Source: Vagococcus fluvialis bH819 | Lineage (GTDB): Bacteria > Bacillota > Bacilli > Lactobacillales > Vagococcaceae | Reading direction: 5' to 3' | Length of the DNA stretch: 64,000 bases | NCBI RefSeq assembly: GCF_900163795.1 | Contig: NZ_FWFD01000003.1 | Span: forward strand, 124,001-188,000 | Part shown: piece by piece, positions 1-8,330 of the stretch | Layout of the letters: each line of letters starts with the position of its first letter | Position numbering within the stretch: position 1 is the stretch's first letter | Notes under the pieces: model-generated | Seen by the model: the letters and a program-made list of their open reading frames with translations, nothing else | What the model was told of the DNA's origin: nothing | Databases searched by the model: none | Program-made: the position numbers and the translations under genes

Positions 1-629
1 CTTTTGGCGACTTAGCCGCCAGTTCTTATGGTGGCTGGATTGCCTATGCTTGTTTTGAAAGAGAATGGGTTATTGAACAATTAGCTGAGGGTGAAAAGAT
101 TAATTCTCTTCTTTTACAAGAGTGGCCGAAATTAATGATTGAGCCACTAAAAGCACCTGCTGATTTAAGACTTTTAATTGGTTGGACAGGCTCACCTGCT
201 TCCACCACTTCTCTTGTCGATCAATTAAATGATGAACAAAATGAAATGAATGGTTTCTATAAGCAATTCCTTCTCGATAGTAATCAATGTGTTACTTCTA
301 TTATTAATGCGTTTAAAAACAAAGATATCGAAAAAATCCAAAAAGGAATTCGAATCAATCGTGATTTATTAAAATCATTAGCACAAAAAAGTGGGGTTGA
401 TATCGAAACTCAAGCACTGACAGATCTTTGTACCATTGCCGAAAGTTTCAATGGCGCTGCTAAATCTTCTGGCGCTGGTGGTGGAGATTGTGGGATTGTT
501 TTATTTAATCAACATGATGAAATTTTGCCTATGGTTAATAATTGGCGTGAACAAGGGATTGTAAATTTACCTCTACAGGTTTATAAAGAAGAAAAAACTG
601 ATTATTCATCAATTATGTGGGAGGACTAA
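1..629 (+). CDS. mvaK2: Phosphomevalonate kinase, 5' end outside window
   Basis: GHMP-family kinase that phosphorylates mevalonate 5-phosphate in the mevalonate route to isopentenyl diphosphate. The reading frame is open from base 3, so the gene begins before the window and the ATG at 135 is internal. Visible motifs are the glycine/serine-rich GDLAASSYGGWIAYACF at the left edge, WTGSPASTTSLV, and the C-terminal SSGAGGGDCGI motif typical of GHMP kinases. The stop is two bases before the next gene, the IPP isomerase, in the usual mvaK1-mvaD-mvaK2-fni order of Lactobacillales. About 208 codons are present; family members are about 360 aa, so roughly the N-terminal 40% is missing from view. Confidence 0.93.
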   Translation, partial: FGDLAASSYGGWIAYACFEREWVIEQLAEGEKINSLLLQEWPKLMIEPLKAPADLRLLIGWTGSPASTTSLVDQLNDEQNEMNGFYKQFLLDSNQCVTSIINAFKNKDIEKIQKGIRINRDLLKSLAQKSGVDIETQALTDLCTIAESFNGAAKSSGAGGGDCGIVLFNQHDEILPMVNNWREQGIVNLPLQVYKEEKTDYSSIMWED

Positions 630-631
630 GA

Positions 632-1678
632 ATGACAACTCATTGGAATCGAAAAGATCAACACATCCATTTAGCTGAGATGCAGTACAATGAAACCTCT
701 TCAAATGGATTAGATGAAGTTCGTTTTATTCATCAATCTTTTTCTGAAATCAAAACAGATGATGTAAAACTAAATACAACTTTGGGTAGTCTTTCATTAG
801 ACTATCCTTTCTTCATAAATGCTATGACTGGTGGTAGTGAAAAAGCTCATGTCATCAACCAAAATCTAGCCATGATTGCCAAAGAAACTCACTTAGCAAT
901 GGCTGTTGGTTCTGTCAGTGTCGCACTTAAAGAACCTAGTACTATTGAAAGTTTTAAGGTAGTTAGAAAAAATAATCCTGATGGCTTAATCATTTCTAAT
1001 TTAGGGGCTCATCATTCTGTAGATAGTGCTAAACGTGCAATAGATTTATTAGAGGCTAATGCTCTACAAATTCACGTCAACACGCCACAAGAATTGGTCA
1101 TGCCAGAAGGTGATCGTGACTTTACTAATTGGCTGAGTAACATTGAACGTATTGTCAAAAATGTTCAAGCACCAGTTATCGTTAAAGAAGTCGGGTTTGG
1201 AATGTCAAAAGAAACCATTCAACAATTACTTGATATTGGGGTGGGTGTCATTGATGTCAGCGGTCGAGGTGGGACTAATTTTATTCATATCGAAAACGAA
1301 CGTCGAGATCATAAAGAATTTGATTATTTACTGAATTGGGGACAAACAACGGCTGAATCTTTACTCGAAGCTCATTTTTACCGAAAACAAGCCGATTTTA
1401 TCGCTTCTGGAGGTATAAAAAATCCTCTCCAAATGCTTGCTGCTTTTGGACTCGGCGCCAAAGCAGTTGGGATTTCTGGAGAATTTTTGCATATGATTCT
1501 AACTAAAGGAAACCAAGTATCTATCGAACAAATAGAAAGTTGGAAAGAAGAATTAACGTTTCTAATGACAATGATTGGTGCTAAAAGAATCGTTGAGATT
1601 GAGAGAAAACCAATCGTTCTCTCACCTGATTTAGTCAACTGGTGTACACAACGTCATATTAATTTCAAACATCAATAA
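632..1678 (+). CDS. fni: Type II isopentenyl-diphosphate delta-isomerase
   Basis: FMN- and NADPH-dependent isomerase interconverting isopentenyl and dimethylallyl diphosphate, 348 aa and full length for the family. Seen: N-terminal NRKDQHI (substrate-binding region), NAMTGGS, the IVKEVGFGM strand, SGRGGTNF and the ASGGI/GAKAVGI phosphate-binding loops of this TIM barrel. A GTG at 617 would add five residues, but GGGAGGA at 619-625 is correctly spaced for ATG 632, which I chose. It follows mvaK2 by two bases and ends at a strong terminator, so it is the last gene of the mevalonate operon. Confidence 0.95.
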   Translation: MTTHWNRKDQHIHLAEMQYNETSSNGLDEVRFIHQSFSEIKTDDVKLNTTLGSLSLDYPFFINAMTGGSEKAHVINQNLAMIAKETHLAMAVGSVSVALKEPSTIESFKVVRKNNPDGLIISNLGAHHSVDSAKRAIDLLEANALQIHVNTPQELVMPEGDRDFTNWLSNIERIVKNVQAPVIVKEVGFGMSKETIQQLLDIGVGVIDVSGRGGTNFIHIENERRDHKEFDYLLNWGQTTAESLLEAHFYRKQADFIASGGIKNPLQMLAAFGLGAKAVGISGEFLHMILTKGNQVSIEQIESWKEELTFLMTMIGAKRIVEIERKPIVLSPDLVNWCTQRHINFKHQ

Positions 1679-1726
1679 AAACGAGAGAGACTCAAGTTTT
1701 CAACTTGTTTCTCACTCGTTTTTTTC
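1677..1726. terminator. Intrinsic terminator after fni
   Basis: An ACGAG stem extended by TCAAGTT/AACTTG inner pairing is followed by a run of seven T on the plus strand. It lies directly after the fni stop. The 3' end of the converging small HTH gene reaches into its right arm, so it may serve both directions. Confidence 0.8.
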
Positions 1727-1921
1727 ATATTCTAAAATATCTCCTGGTTGGCAATCAAGTGCTTCACATATCTTTTCTAAAGTCGAAAATTTCACAGCCT
1801 TGGCTTTTTCATTTTTTAAGATAGACAGATTAGCCATTGTAATACCTACATGTTCAGATAACTCAGTAACTGACATTTTTCTTTTAGCAAGCATCACATC
1901 TAAATTAACGCGAATCGGCAT
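1712..1921 (-). CDS. Small Cro/C1-type HTH regulator (YozG-like)
   Basis: A 69-aa protein that is almost entirely one helix-turn-helix domain: VNLDVMLAKRKMSVTELSEHVGITMANLSILKNEKAKAVKFSTLEKICEALDCQPGDILEY, with the HTH around residues 18-40. Length and sequence type match the YozG group of XRE regulators. AAGGAAG precedes the ATG. It sits 21 bases downstream of the DUF2975-type membrane gene in the same operon, the arrangement of yoaS-yozG in Bacillus, which suggests it regulates or responds to that partner (inference). Targets are unknown. Confidence 0.8.
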   Translation of the reverse strand: MPIRVNLDVMLAKRKMSVTELSEHVGITMANLSILKNEKAKAVKFSTLEKICEALDCQPGDILEYEKNE

Positions 1922-1942
1922 TTTTCAGCACTTCCTTTTCTT

Positions 1943-2407
1943 TTAAATAGTTAGATCATTCTCCGATTTTAGATTACCTGCCATTTTAAATATATAAGAT
2001 AATAGTGAGGCAATGACTGAGAGTGTTAATCCAACAAAAAAGAAAAAGAAACAAATTAAAAAGAATGGATAATTTCCTTTTAATTCAAATAAGCCGATAA
2101 TAATTCCAATCCCATAAATACCACTTTCAATTAAACTAGCATAGGCTATTTGAATCAATCGTTGGCTATTTTTTTCTGAAAATATCTCTTCTTTTAACAA
2201 GTCTGAACTTATTTTCCAAAGTTTAAATAGAATAAATACAACAGGAATTGCTGTTATCCATAACAGAAACACAATTAATTTTTCAAAAGTTGTGGTTTCT
2301 AGATAATCACTAATTTTTGGTCCTACGACTAATAGTAATACAGCTCCACTCAATCCTAAAATAGTAATAATTGATTTAAAAAGTAGGTTAATTTTTTTTA
2401 TTGTCAT
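1943..2407 (-). CDS. DUF2975-like four-helix membrane protein (YoaS-like)
   Basis: A 154-aa integral membrane protein with four hydrophobic segments at about residues 10-30, 43-62, 85-105 and 115-142, separated by short charged loops (WKISSDLLKEEIFSEKNSQRL between the second and third). This layout and the adjacent small HTH gene fit the DUF2975/YoaS group, whose function is not established. AAGGAG is well placed before ATG 2407. It is the first gene of the two-gene unit. Confidence 0.65.
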   Translation of the reverse strand: MTIKKINLLFKSIITILGLSGAVLLLVVGPKISDYLETTTFEKLIVFLLWITAIPVVFILFKLWKISSDLLKEEIFSEKNSQRLIQIAYASLIESGIYGIGIIIGLFELKGNYPFFLICFFFFFVGLTLSVIASLLSYIFKMAGNLKSENDLTI

Positions 2408-2510
2408 TTTTTAACTCCTTACGAGGCTAGTTTCTATTATATCATAATACAATCTAAAAAAAGATAGAGGTTCTTAAATTTGTATAAGAACCTTTATCTA
2501 GTCTAGGGTA

Positions 2511-2741
2511 CTACTTTCTTAAACCTGTCATATTTCTTATAAATGCAATTGCTCCAATTATTAAACCTAAAAATACAATAAAAAACCCAATTGGAATTAA
2601 AAAGAAGTACGGTTCGATTAAAAATCCTTGAGCATCTACATATTCAGGTAAAAAACCTTTTATAAAAAGGCTACTCCCACCAATTATTAATAAAATAATA
2701 GATAGTATTGTCAATTTCGGTGACTGATTATTTTTCATCAT
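2511..2741 (-). CDS. Small two-helix membrane protein, unknown function
   Basis: A 76-aa protein with hydrophobic segments at about residues 9-28 and 45-68 (FFLIPIGFFIVFLGLIIGAIAF) joined by a loop, FLPEYVDAQGFLIEPY. I do not recognise the family. AGGAA lies six to nine bases before the paired ATGs at 2741 and 2738. It reads toward the YoaS-like gene about 100 bases away and may belong to the same transcript. Confidence 0.5.
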   Translation of the reverse strand: MMKNNQSPKLTILSIILLIIGGSSLFIKGFLPEYVDAQGFLIEPYFFLIPIGFFIVFLGLIIGAIAFIRNMTGLRK

Positions 2742-2845
2742 GTTAATTCCTGCTTTCTTTCATTTGATGAAATAAATATATCATTTTATTTTTCGTAAGT
2801 CAATACTTTCTTATCGTAAAACAATAAATTAATATTGATTAACAA

Positions 2846-2884
2846 AAAATGAGACTGATTCAAAATATCAGTCTCATTTTTATT
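2846..2884. terminator. Bidirectional intrinsic terminator
   Basis: Ten-base perfect inverted repeat ATGAGACTGA/TCAGTCTCAT with a nine-base loop, flanked by A-run and T-run so that it works in either direction. It lies downstream of the DsrE-like gene on the minus strand. Confidence 0.85.
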
Positions 2885-2930
2885 TATACGAATAATTTTT
2901 TTAATAGTCAGGGAATAAAAAGTTTACCCT
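2879..2930 (-). repeat. Dispersed intergenic element, copy 1
   Basis: The minus strand carries a small hairpin (AGGG/CCCT with a 13-base loop), then the conserved TGACTATTAAAA, an AT-rich stretch and ATAAATAA, immediately followed by a terminator. A second copy with the same order is at 25869-25922. The hairpin arms differ between copies but remain paired. Confidence 0.45.
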
Positions 2931-2966
2931 CGTTAGATAGCTTATTGTTTAAAGTTAAATATTTTT

Positions 2967-3296
2967 TTAAGGCTTGATATAAGCATACTTAGCAGTTTGC
3001 AATTCAACTAAACGTAAAACGCCTGCTGGAACAACTTTAATAAATGGGTGAATGCTTATTTTATCTACTTCATTTGCGTTCATTGCATTTTGACAGCTAC
3101 TAAAACAAACGCCTAATTCAGTTAATTCATGCATCGGAATCGCTAAATTTGAGTCTACATATCCTAATACAGCTTTACCATTTGCAACTACTTCAACACT
3201 TCTAATGTCTTTTTTTCCTGATTCTAATAAATTAATAATATTGCTTAAAACTGTTTGCCATTTTTCTTGCTTGTCAATATGAAATACAACTTTCAT
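2967..3296 (-). CDS. DsrE-like small protein
   Basis: A 109-aa protein with the alternating beta/alpha pattern of the DsrE/DsrF-like (YchN) fold: an initial MKVVFHIDK strand, VEVVANGKAVLGYV, and a central LGVCFSSCQNAMNA segment. Two cysteines in CFSSC occupy the position where related proteins carry their sulfur-handling cysteine, but a sulfur-transfer role here is only possible. AAGGAGGA overlaps the end of tmcAL three bases upstream, so the two are translationally adjacent. Confidence 0.65.
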   Translation of the reverse strand: MKVVFHIDKQEKWQTVLSNIINLLESGKKDIRSVEVVANGKAVLGYVDSNLAIPMHELTELGVCFSSCQNAMNANEVDKISIHPFIKVVPAGVLRLVELQTAKYAYIKP

Positions 3297-3299
3297 TTC

Positions 3300-4478
3300 T
3301 TATTCCTCCTTCAAATAAATTGGTGCTCTGTAATAATCCTGATGGTCATCACTCTTACTAATCATAGTATATAACAGACCTGCTCTAATATCTAAACTTA
3401 GATAAGATTCATTTTTTTTATTAATATTTGTAACCATTGGACAAGCTATTTCTTTTTTTTTATTCTTCAAAAAATTTCTTCCTTCGTCCGTAAAACCTAA
3501 TACTCTTATGCATGTATTTTCCCACACCTGCTCAATATCTTCTTGTTTAACTTGAAGTAACACATAAGTGCACAATCTCTGAATTCTGGTCCAAGTATAC
3601 CGTTTACTCTTAACTTTTTGAATAAATTCATTAAAGTTCTCAGAAGATAATGCCGCTTCTTTTAAGCGATACTCTAACCCTTCGACCATTTGATAACAAT
3701 TTCTTAACTCTTCCACAGTTTGAATGGTTAATTGGTACTTTAAATAGGGCCAGGCATTTTCCCAACTAGCTAAAGGATTTAATTCTAAATCTTGACAGGT
3801 CTTAATTGGTACTAAATCTTCTAGATTTTCCAATTGATCTGATAAAATTTTTTCCCTAATAGAGGTCGCGCTAGCAAATTTTTTGTGACTAACTTTTGTA
3901 TCATGATAGTTATTCCCCACTCTTTGAATCGAATATAAACTCATTGGTTGATCGTACTTCGCATTTTCTTTAGCGTATCCCATACCTAATATATGATTAG
4001 GTGAAGAAAAATCAAGTTGCCATTCCGGATACAATTCACGATAAACTTGAGTCATAAGTTGTGGATAGTTACTTCCATTATTTTTAATTTCTCGATATTT
4101 TTGATTTATTCTATCGATATTTTCGTTATGAAAACGGCCAAAAGACTCATAATCTACTGATTTACTACTATCTGTACCAAAGCATAAACTATCTACTTTT
4201 AACTCTTGGAGGATTTTGACACCTCCTCTTGTAAAGTAATCAGCAGATTGCACAGCATAGGCAAAGGGTAATTCTATCACTAGGTCCGCTCCATTACTTA
4301 AAGCCTCTTTTGCCCTTAACCACTTATCTATTACAGCTGGTTCTCCTCGCTGTAAAAAATTGCCACTCATGACTGCCACAATAACATCAGCTTGTGATTT
4401 CTTTCTGGCTTGTTCTATATGATATTTATGACCATTATGGAAAGGATTATACTCGACTATTACTCCACAACTTTTCAT
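3300..4478 (-). CDS. tmcAL: tRNA(Met) cytidine acetate ligase (YlbM)
   Basis: This family uses ATP and acetate to acetylate C34 of elongator tRNA-Met (ac4C). The 392-aa length is typical. The nucleotidyltransferase signature is at the N-terminus: VEYNPFHNGHKYHIEQ contains the HxGH motif, and VAVMSGNFLQRGEPAVIDKW follows. Later motifs SPNHILGMGYAKE and ASATSIRE are characteristic of YlbM. ATG 4478 has AAGGATG upstream. A hairpin with a T-run lies between it and yqeM, so it may be expressed partly by read-through. Confidence 0.92.
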   Translation of the reverse strand: MKSCGVIVEYNPFHNGHKYHIEQARKKSQADVIVAVMSGNFLQRGEPAVIDKWLRAKEALSNGADLVIELPFAYAVQSADYFTRGGVKILQELKVDSLCFGTDSSKSVDYESFGRFHNENIDRINQKYREIKNNGSNYPQLMTQVYRELYPEWQLDFSSPNHILGMGYAKENAKYDQPMSLYSIQRVGNNYHDTKVSHKKFASATSIREKILSDQLENLEDLVPIKTCQDLELNPLASWENAWPYLKYQLTIQTVEELRNCYQMVEGLEYRLKEAALSSENFNEFIQKVKSKRYTWTRIQRLCTYVLLQVKQEDIEQVWENTCIRVLGFTDEGRNFLKNKKKEIACPMVTNINKKNESYLSLDIRAGLLYTMISKSDDHQDYYRAPIYLKEE

Positions 4479-4492
4479 TTTTTCACATCCTT

Positions 4493-4533
4493 AAAAAAGC
4501 CGGTTATCTTTATTTAAAGATAACACAGCTTTA
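4493..4533 (-). terminator. Probable terminator or attenuator between yqeM and tmcAL
   Basis: On the minus strand GTTATCTTTA pairs with AAAGATAAC around a very short loop, reinforced by outer GC pairs and followed by GCTTTTTT. The T-run ends just before the tmcAL ribosome site, so it would reduce rather than necessarily abolish transcription into tmcAL. Confidence 0.6.
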
Positions 4534-4554
4534 CTTATAATATTTGGCGATTTT

Positions 4555-5289
4555 TTATTTTTGACAAACAAAAAACCAACGATTGGATTCTTCACTTGGT
4601 GCAACATCTTCAAAATCAGCATAAACTTCAACTGATTTAAATCCAGCATCTTTAATCAGAGTTTTATAAGTTGAGATATCGTAAGTTCGTTCTTCATGAA
4701 GTTCATCAAAACGCTCAAACTTTCCTTTCTTATCTGAAACAAAGAATGTTAAAAAATGTTCAACACTGTACTCATGATCTCCTGGGTAACTTTCCCAAAG
4801 AAAGGCAAATTCATCTGTTTGATAATGATAACTGTATTCTGAAAAAGATTCTTCCATCTGAAAAGTTGAATGAACATCAAAAATAAATGTTCCATTCTCT
4901 TTTAGACTATTATAAACACCTGAAAAAACTTGACCTACTGCTTTTTTATCAGGCATATAACAAATCGAGTCTGAATAACAAGTTACAACATCATAACTAT
5001 TTTTTTCATCTAAATCGAGCATATCTCCTGTTTTAAAAGATAATTTTTCGTCGTCCGATGTAATTCTTTTTTTAGCTAAGGTAATCATGTCCTCAGATAA
5101 ATCTAACCCGCAGACATTAAAACCTAAATTGGCTAATTCAACTGATAGAATACCTGTCCCACAAGCAAGTTCTAAGACTTTTTGCTGTCTTTTTTCAAGA
5201 TGTCGACACGTAAATTCTAACCAATCTAAGTACAGATTTTCATCCATCACTTCATCATAAATCTTTGCAAATGTTTCGTAACTTGCCAT
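4555..5289 (-). CDS. yqeM: SAM-dependent methyltransferase YqeM
   Basis: Class I methyltransferase of 244 aa. Motif I is VLELACGTGILSVELA (about residues 38-53), followed by the acidic CGLDLSEDMI and the YDVVTCYSDSICYM strand. It sits immediately after rsfS (gap of two bases), as in the yqeG-H-yhbY-nadD-yqeK-rsfS-yqeM cluster of Firmicutes. The substrate of YqeM proteins is not firmly established; placement suggests a role linked to ribosome or translation maintenance (inference). Confidence 0.88.
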   Translation of the reverse strand: MASYETFAKIYDEVMDENLYLDWLEFTCRHLEKRQQKVLELACGTGILSVELANLGFNVCGLDLSEDMITLAKKRITSDDEKLSFKTGDMLDLDEKNSYDVVTCYSDSICYMPDKKAVGQVFSGVYNSLKENGTFIFDVHSTFQMEESFSEYSYHYQTDEFAFLWESYPGDHEYSVEHFLTFFVSDKKGKFERFDELHEERTYDISTYKTLIKDAGFKSVEVYADFEDVAPSEESNRWFFVCQK

Positions 5290-5291
5290 GC

Positions 5292-5645
5292 CTAGTCAAC
5301 CATACTTGTAATATTAACAAGTGGTGCATCTGACCATAATTTTTCTAGATTATAAAATTCTCTTTCTTCATTATGGAAAACATGAACAATCACATCGCCT
5401 AAATCAATTAAGACCCAACGAGCTGATTCCTTACCTTCCACACGTTTTACTTCGATTTGACTTTTTTGAGCAGCAGTTATGATTTCACTTGCGATTGCCA
5501 TTACTTGTTTGTCACTATTACCATGGCAAACAACAAAATAATCAGCTAATAAAGAAACCTCTGCTACGTCTAACGCTACTATATCTTCTGCACGTTTTGA
5601 ATCAGCTGCTTTAACAACTAATTCTAATATATTATTACTATTAAT
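5292..5645 (-). CDS. rsfS: Ribosomal silencing factor RsfS, probable ATT start
   Basis: RsfS binds uL14 on the large ribosomal subunit and blocks 30S joining in starved cells. The core KAADSKRAEDIVALDVAEVSLLADYFVVCHGNSDKQV and the GDVIVHVFHNEEREFYNLEKLW tail are diagnostic. Start choice is unusual. The only upstream ATG (5666, overlapping the yqeK stop as ATGA) lacks a good ribosome site and would add seven residues. A perfect AGGAGG at 5658-5653 lies inside that extension, seven bases before an ATT at 5645. Initiation at ATT gives 117 aa, the normal family length. Alternatives are ATG 5666 (124 aa) and GTG 5678. Confidence 0.88.
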   Translation of the reverse strand: MNSNNILELVVKAADSKRAEDIVALDVAEVSLLADYFVVCHGNSDKQVMAIASEIITAAQKSQIEVKRVEGKESARWVLIDLGDVIVHVFHNEEREFYNLEKLWSDAPLVNITSMVD

Positions 5646-5662
5646 AATAATTCCTCCTATTT

Positions 5663-6247
5663 TCATCTCACGACCCAAGCATTATATGTTTCTAATGTCT
5701 TGGGGTAAATTTTATTTTGATTATTTATTAAATAAAGCAAGGTATGCTTTGTTTCAAAAGCGACAGCTTCATCTAAATTTTTGTTAGCTACAAGGCGAGC
5801 TTCTTCCACTACAGGGAAATGACGTCCCTCTTCAATATAATCTGCCACATAGATAACTTTTTCTAGTTCACTCATAGATTGGCTACCCGTCGTGTGTGAT
5901 TCGATAGCCTTCAGTATATCTTGATTGGAAATGCCTAACTCTTTTAAAACTAAACGAGCGCCTACAATTCCATGCCAGATATTATTACCATATCGAATAA
6001 TATCATTATCTATTTCTGACTGTCTAATGAGAGTAATCATCTCTTCATCCGGTCTTTCTTTTGCATAATCATGAGTCAAAGCAGCGATACTTGCTTTTTC
6101 CAAATCAACATCATACTTTTCAGCAAGCTCAAGAGCTTTTTTTTCAACTCTTAAAACATGCTGAAATCGTTTATCACTCATTTGAGCAGAAACTAATTTA
6201 ATTAACTCATCTCTTGTATGTTTCGTATATTGGTTACTGTACTCCAT
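5663..6247 (-). CDS. yqeK: HD-domain Ap4A hydrolase YqeK
   Basis: Symmetrical bis(5'-nucleosyl)-tetraphosphatase of the YqeK type, 194 aa, hydrolysing Ap4A to ADP. The metal-binding HD phosphohydrolase residues are visible: H30 in FQHVLRVEKKALELA, HD at 59-60 in ALTHDYAKERP, and later histidines in NIWHGIVGA and AIESHTTG. The start overlaps the end of nadD by 14 bases and the stop overlaps the upstream rsfS ATG candidate, so translation is coupled along the operon. Confidence 0.93.
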   Translation of the reverse strand: MEYSNQYTKHTRDELIKLVSAQMSDKRFQHVLRVEKKALELAEKYDVDLEKASIAALTHDYAKERPDEEMITLIRQSEIDNDIIRYGNNIWHGIVGARLVLKELGISNQDILKAIESHTTGSQSMSELEKVIYVADYIEEGRHFPVVEEARLVANKNLDEAVAFETKHTLLYLINNQNKIYPKTLETYNAWVVR

Positions 6248-6875
6248 TTTGATACAATCCTTTTTTATGAATATAGTTTAACACATTCTCAGGTAAAAAG
6301 TACTTTGCTGAACAATTTGAAGCAATTTTTTTACGAATATCACTAGAACTAATTTCAATCAATGGTAAATCTACCCAAATAATAGGATAAGGGGTTTCTT
6401 TACTAGATCCCACTCGCTCCACACCGACAAATTGAATCATCTTCATCAATTCATCAATCTTATACCATTTTGGTAAATACTCAATCATGTCGCCACCAAT
6501 GATAAAATAATAATCTGTATCAGGATTAGCTTCAATTAAATTTTTCATCGTATCATAAGTATAACTTTTACCTTTTCTATTGATTTCAGCTAATTCTATT
6601 CCTAGCTTTGGATTGTCTTCAGTAGCTAATTTCAACATTTGAACACGTTCATTAGAATCAATGGTTTCTTTTTTATCAACATGTGGTGATTCATACGACG
6701 GCATTAGAAAAAAACTATCTAATGCTAATTGATGGCACACTTGATCTGCCATTATTAAATGTCCCATGTGAATAGGATTAAATCCACCACCTAAGATACC
6801 TACTCTTTTTCTTTTAGAAGGGATTGAATTTACTTTTTCTTGTGCGTGCATCATTATATTAACTTCTGATTTCAT
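6234..6875 (-). CDS. nadD: Nicotinate-nucleotide adenylyltransferase
   Basis: Adenylates nicotinate mononucleotide in NAD synthesis. The motif GILGGGFNPIHMGHLIMADQ carries the (H/T)xGH nucleotidyltransferase signature and LIEISSSDIRKKI the C-terminal ISSTxIR motif. The frame is open to 6953, but those 26 extra codons overlap yhbY and are lysine-rich. I place the start at ATG 6875 (213 aa), preceded by GGTGA and 13 bases after the yhbY stop. An ATG pair eight codons in (MMHAQEK) is an alternative. Confidence 0.92.
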   Translation of the reverse strand: MKSEVNIMMHAQEKVNSIPSKRKRVGILGGGFNPIHMGHLIMADQVCHQLALDSFFLMPSYESPHVDKKETIDSNERVQMLKLATEDNPKLGIELAEINRKGKSYTYDTMKNLIEANPDTDYYFIIGGDMIEYLPKWYKIDELMKMIQFVGVERVGSSKETPYPIIWVDLPLIEISSSDIRKKIASNCSAKYFLPENVLNYIHKKGLYQNGVQ

Positions 6876-6888
6876 ACTTTCACCACAA

Positions 6889-7200
6889 TTAAATTGATTG
6901 AACTTGTTTAGAAATTTTTTGAAATTTTTCTTTAGATGATTCACGGTAAACAACTAAGATACGCCCAATTATTTGAACAACTTCACAATGAAGTGTTTCT
7001 TCAAAAACATCAGCTACATCTTTTGCTTCTTCATCTGTATTTTGCAACAAATTAACTTTAATTAATTCTCTTCTTTCAAGCAAATCATCTACTTGATCTA
7101 GTAATGTTTCACTAATGCCATTTTTTCCAATTTGAACCAGTGGATTCATATGGTGTGCTTCGCTTCTTAAAAAGCGTTTTTGTTTTCCTCTTAATTTCAT
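6889..7200 (-). CDS. yhbY: YhbY-family CRM-domain RNA-binding protein
   Basis: A single CRM domain of 103 aa: KQKRFLRSEAHHMNPLVQIGKNGISETLLDQVDDLLERRELIKVNLLQN, including the GKNG loop, then a basic C-terminus. The family associates with precursor 50S particles. GAGGTAAG precedes ATG 7200, and the gene lies 20 bases after yqeH, in the standard position of this cluster. Confidence 0.93.
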   Translation of the reverse strand: MKLRGKQKRFLRSEAHHMNPLVQIGKNGISETLLDQVDDLLERRELIKVNLLQNTDEEAKDVADVFEETLHCEVVQIIGRILVVYRESSKEKFQKISKQVQSI

Positions 7201-7220
7201 TCTTCTTACCTCTTCTATTT

Positions 7221-8330
7221 TTAAATTAGTGATTTTCTTTGAATCACGTCAACACCTTTTGGCGCCCAACCTGCTACAACACCTGCATCCGGAATAGTTA
7301 CCCAACCAAGACCTGCAAATACTAAATCAGTTTTTTCCTTCACTGAAAATTCAAAGCGAACAAGTTCAGGAAACTCATCTAGTTCATTTTCTCGTGGCGG
7401 CTGTAATAGTCCACCTGCATGTTTTTCATAAAATTCTGTGGCGGTTTCTAATTTAGTACGATGTATCGTTAAGTCATTAGAAACATACGTAATAAATCCT
7501 TGTTTATTTCCTTGAATAAAATCAAAACGTGCTAAACCACCTAAAAATAGTGTCTGACCTGCATTTAATTGGTAAACTTTTGGCTTAATTTCTTTTTTTG
7601 GTGAAACAAGCATTAAATCTTTTTTACCTAAATAATGCGCCATTTGATGACGATGAATAATTCCTGGTGTGTCGATTAAGAAGCGACCATCCTCTAAAGG
7701 AATTTCAATCTTATCTAAAGTTGTTCCAGGAAATTGTGACGTAGTAATTAAGTCTTTTACTCCAGCTGAATGATTGATGATTGCATTAATCAATGTTGAT
7801 TTACCAACGTTTGTAACACCTACTACATACACATCACGCCCTGCACGATGTTCCTCAATCAATTCAAGTAACTCTTCAATATCTGAACTACTTTTCGCAC
7901 TTGTTAAGGTCACATCTGTTGGTCTTAAACCAACTTCAAAAGCTCTTTCCTTCATCCATTGGGTCATCTTGCCACGTTTTAATGATTTAGGTAAAATATC
8001 CACTTTATTTCCAACCAGTAAAACTGGATTATTACCAACAAAACGGTGTAATCCTGGAATTAAACTTCCATTAAAATCAAAGATATCTACCACATTAACT
8101 ATTAAAGCATCTGAATCTCCAATACTGTTTAAAAGAGCTAAGAATTCCTTATCTGTAATAGCCACATCTTGAATGTCATTATAGTGTCTTAATCTAAAAC
8201 AACGTTGACAATAAACATCGCCACTTTCTAAGCCTTTTTCAAGAGCTGAATTCGGTGTAAACCCAATCCCCTCTTTGTCCTCTGTCTGAATAACTGTCCC
8301 ACAACCTATACAGCGTATTTCCTCAGTCAT
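7221..8330 (-). CDS. yqeH: Circularly permuted ribosome-biogenesis GTPase YqeH
   Basis: A 369-aa GTPase needed for 30S assembly. It begins with a zinc finger, CIGCGTVIQ and YCQRCFRLRHYND. Next come permuted G motifs with G4 (NKVD, near residue 108) and G5 before the P-loop GVTNVGKSTLIN (near residue 170) and the DTPG G3 motif. The C-terminal segment ends GWAPKGVDVIQRKSL. GGAGGAAA lies before ATG 8330, and the start overlaps the end of yqeG by eight bases. Confidence 0.95.
   Translation of the reverse strand: MTEEIRCIGCGTVIQTEDKEGIGFTPNSALEKGLESGDVYCQRCFRLRHYNDIQDVAITDKEFLALLNSIGDSDALIVNVVDIFDFNGSLIPGLHRFVGNNPVLLVGNKVDILPKSLKRGKMTQWMKERAFEVGLRPTDVTLTSAKSSSDIEELLELIEEHRAGRDVYVVGVTNVGKSTLINAIINHSAGVKDLITTSQFPGTTLDKIEIPLEDGRFLIDTPGIIHRHQMAHYLGKKDLMLVSPKKEIKPKVYQLNAGQTLFLGGLARFDFIQGNKQGFITYVSNDLTIHRTKLETATEFYEKHAGGLLQPPRENELDEFPELVRFEFSVKEKTDLVFAGLGWVTIPDAGVVAGWAPKGVDVIQRKSLI

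Noticed and set aside
1143-1638. Alternative frames inside fni
   Set aside because: They lie wholly within a well-supported isomerase gene and lack family features.
1712-2407. Toxin-antitoxin system formed by the HTH gene and its neighbour
   Set aside because: The partner is a four-helix DUF2975-like membrane protein, matching yoaS-yozG pairs and not a known toxin.
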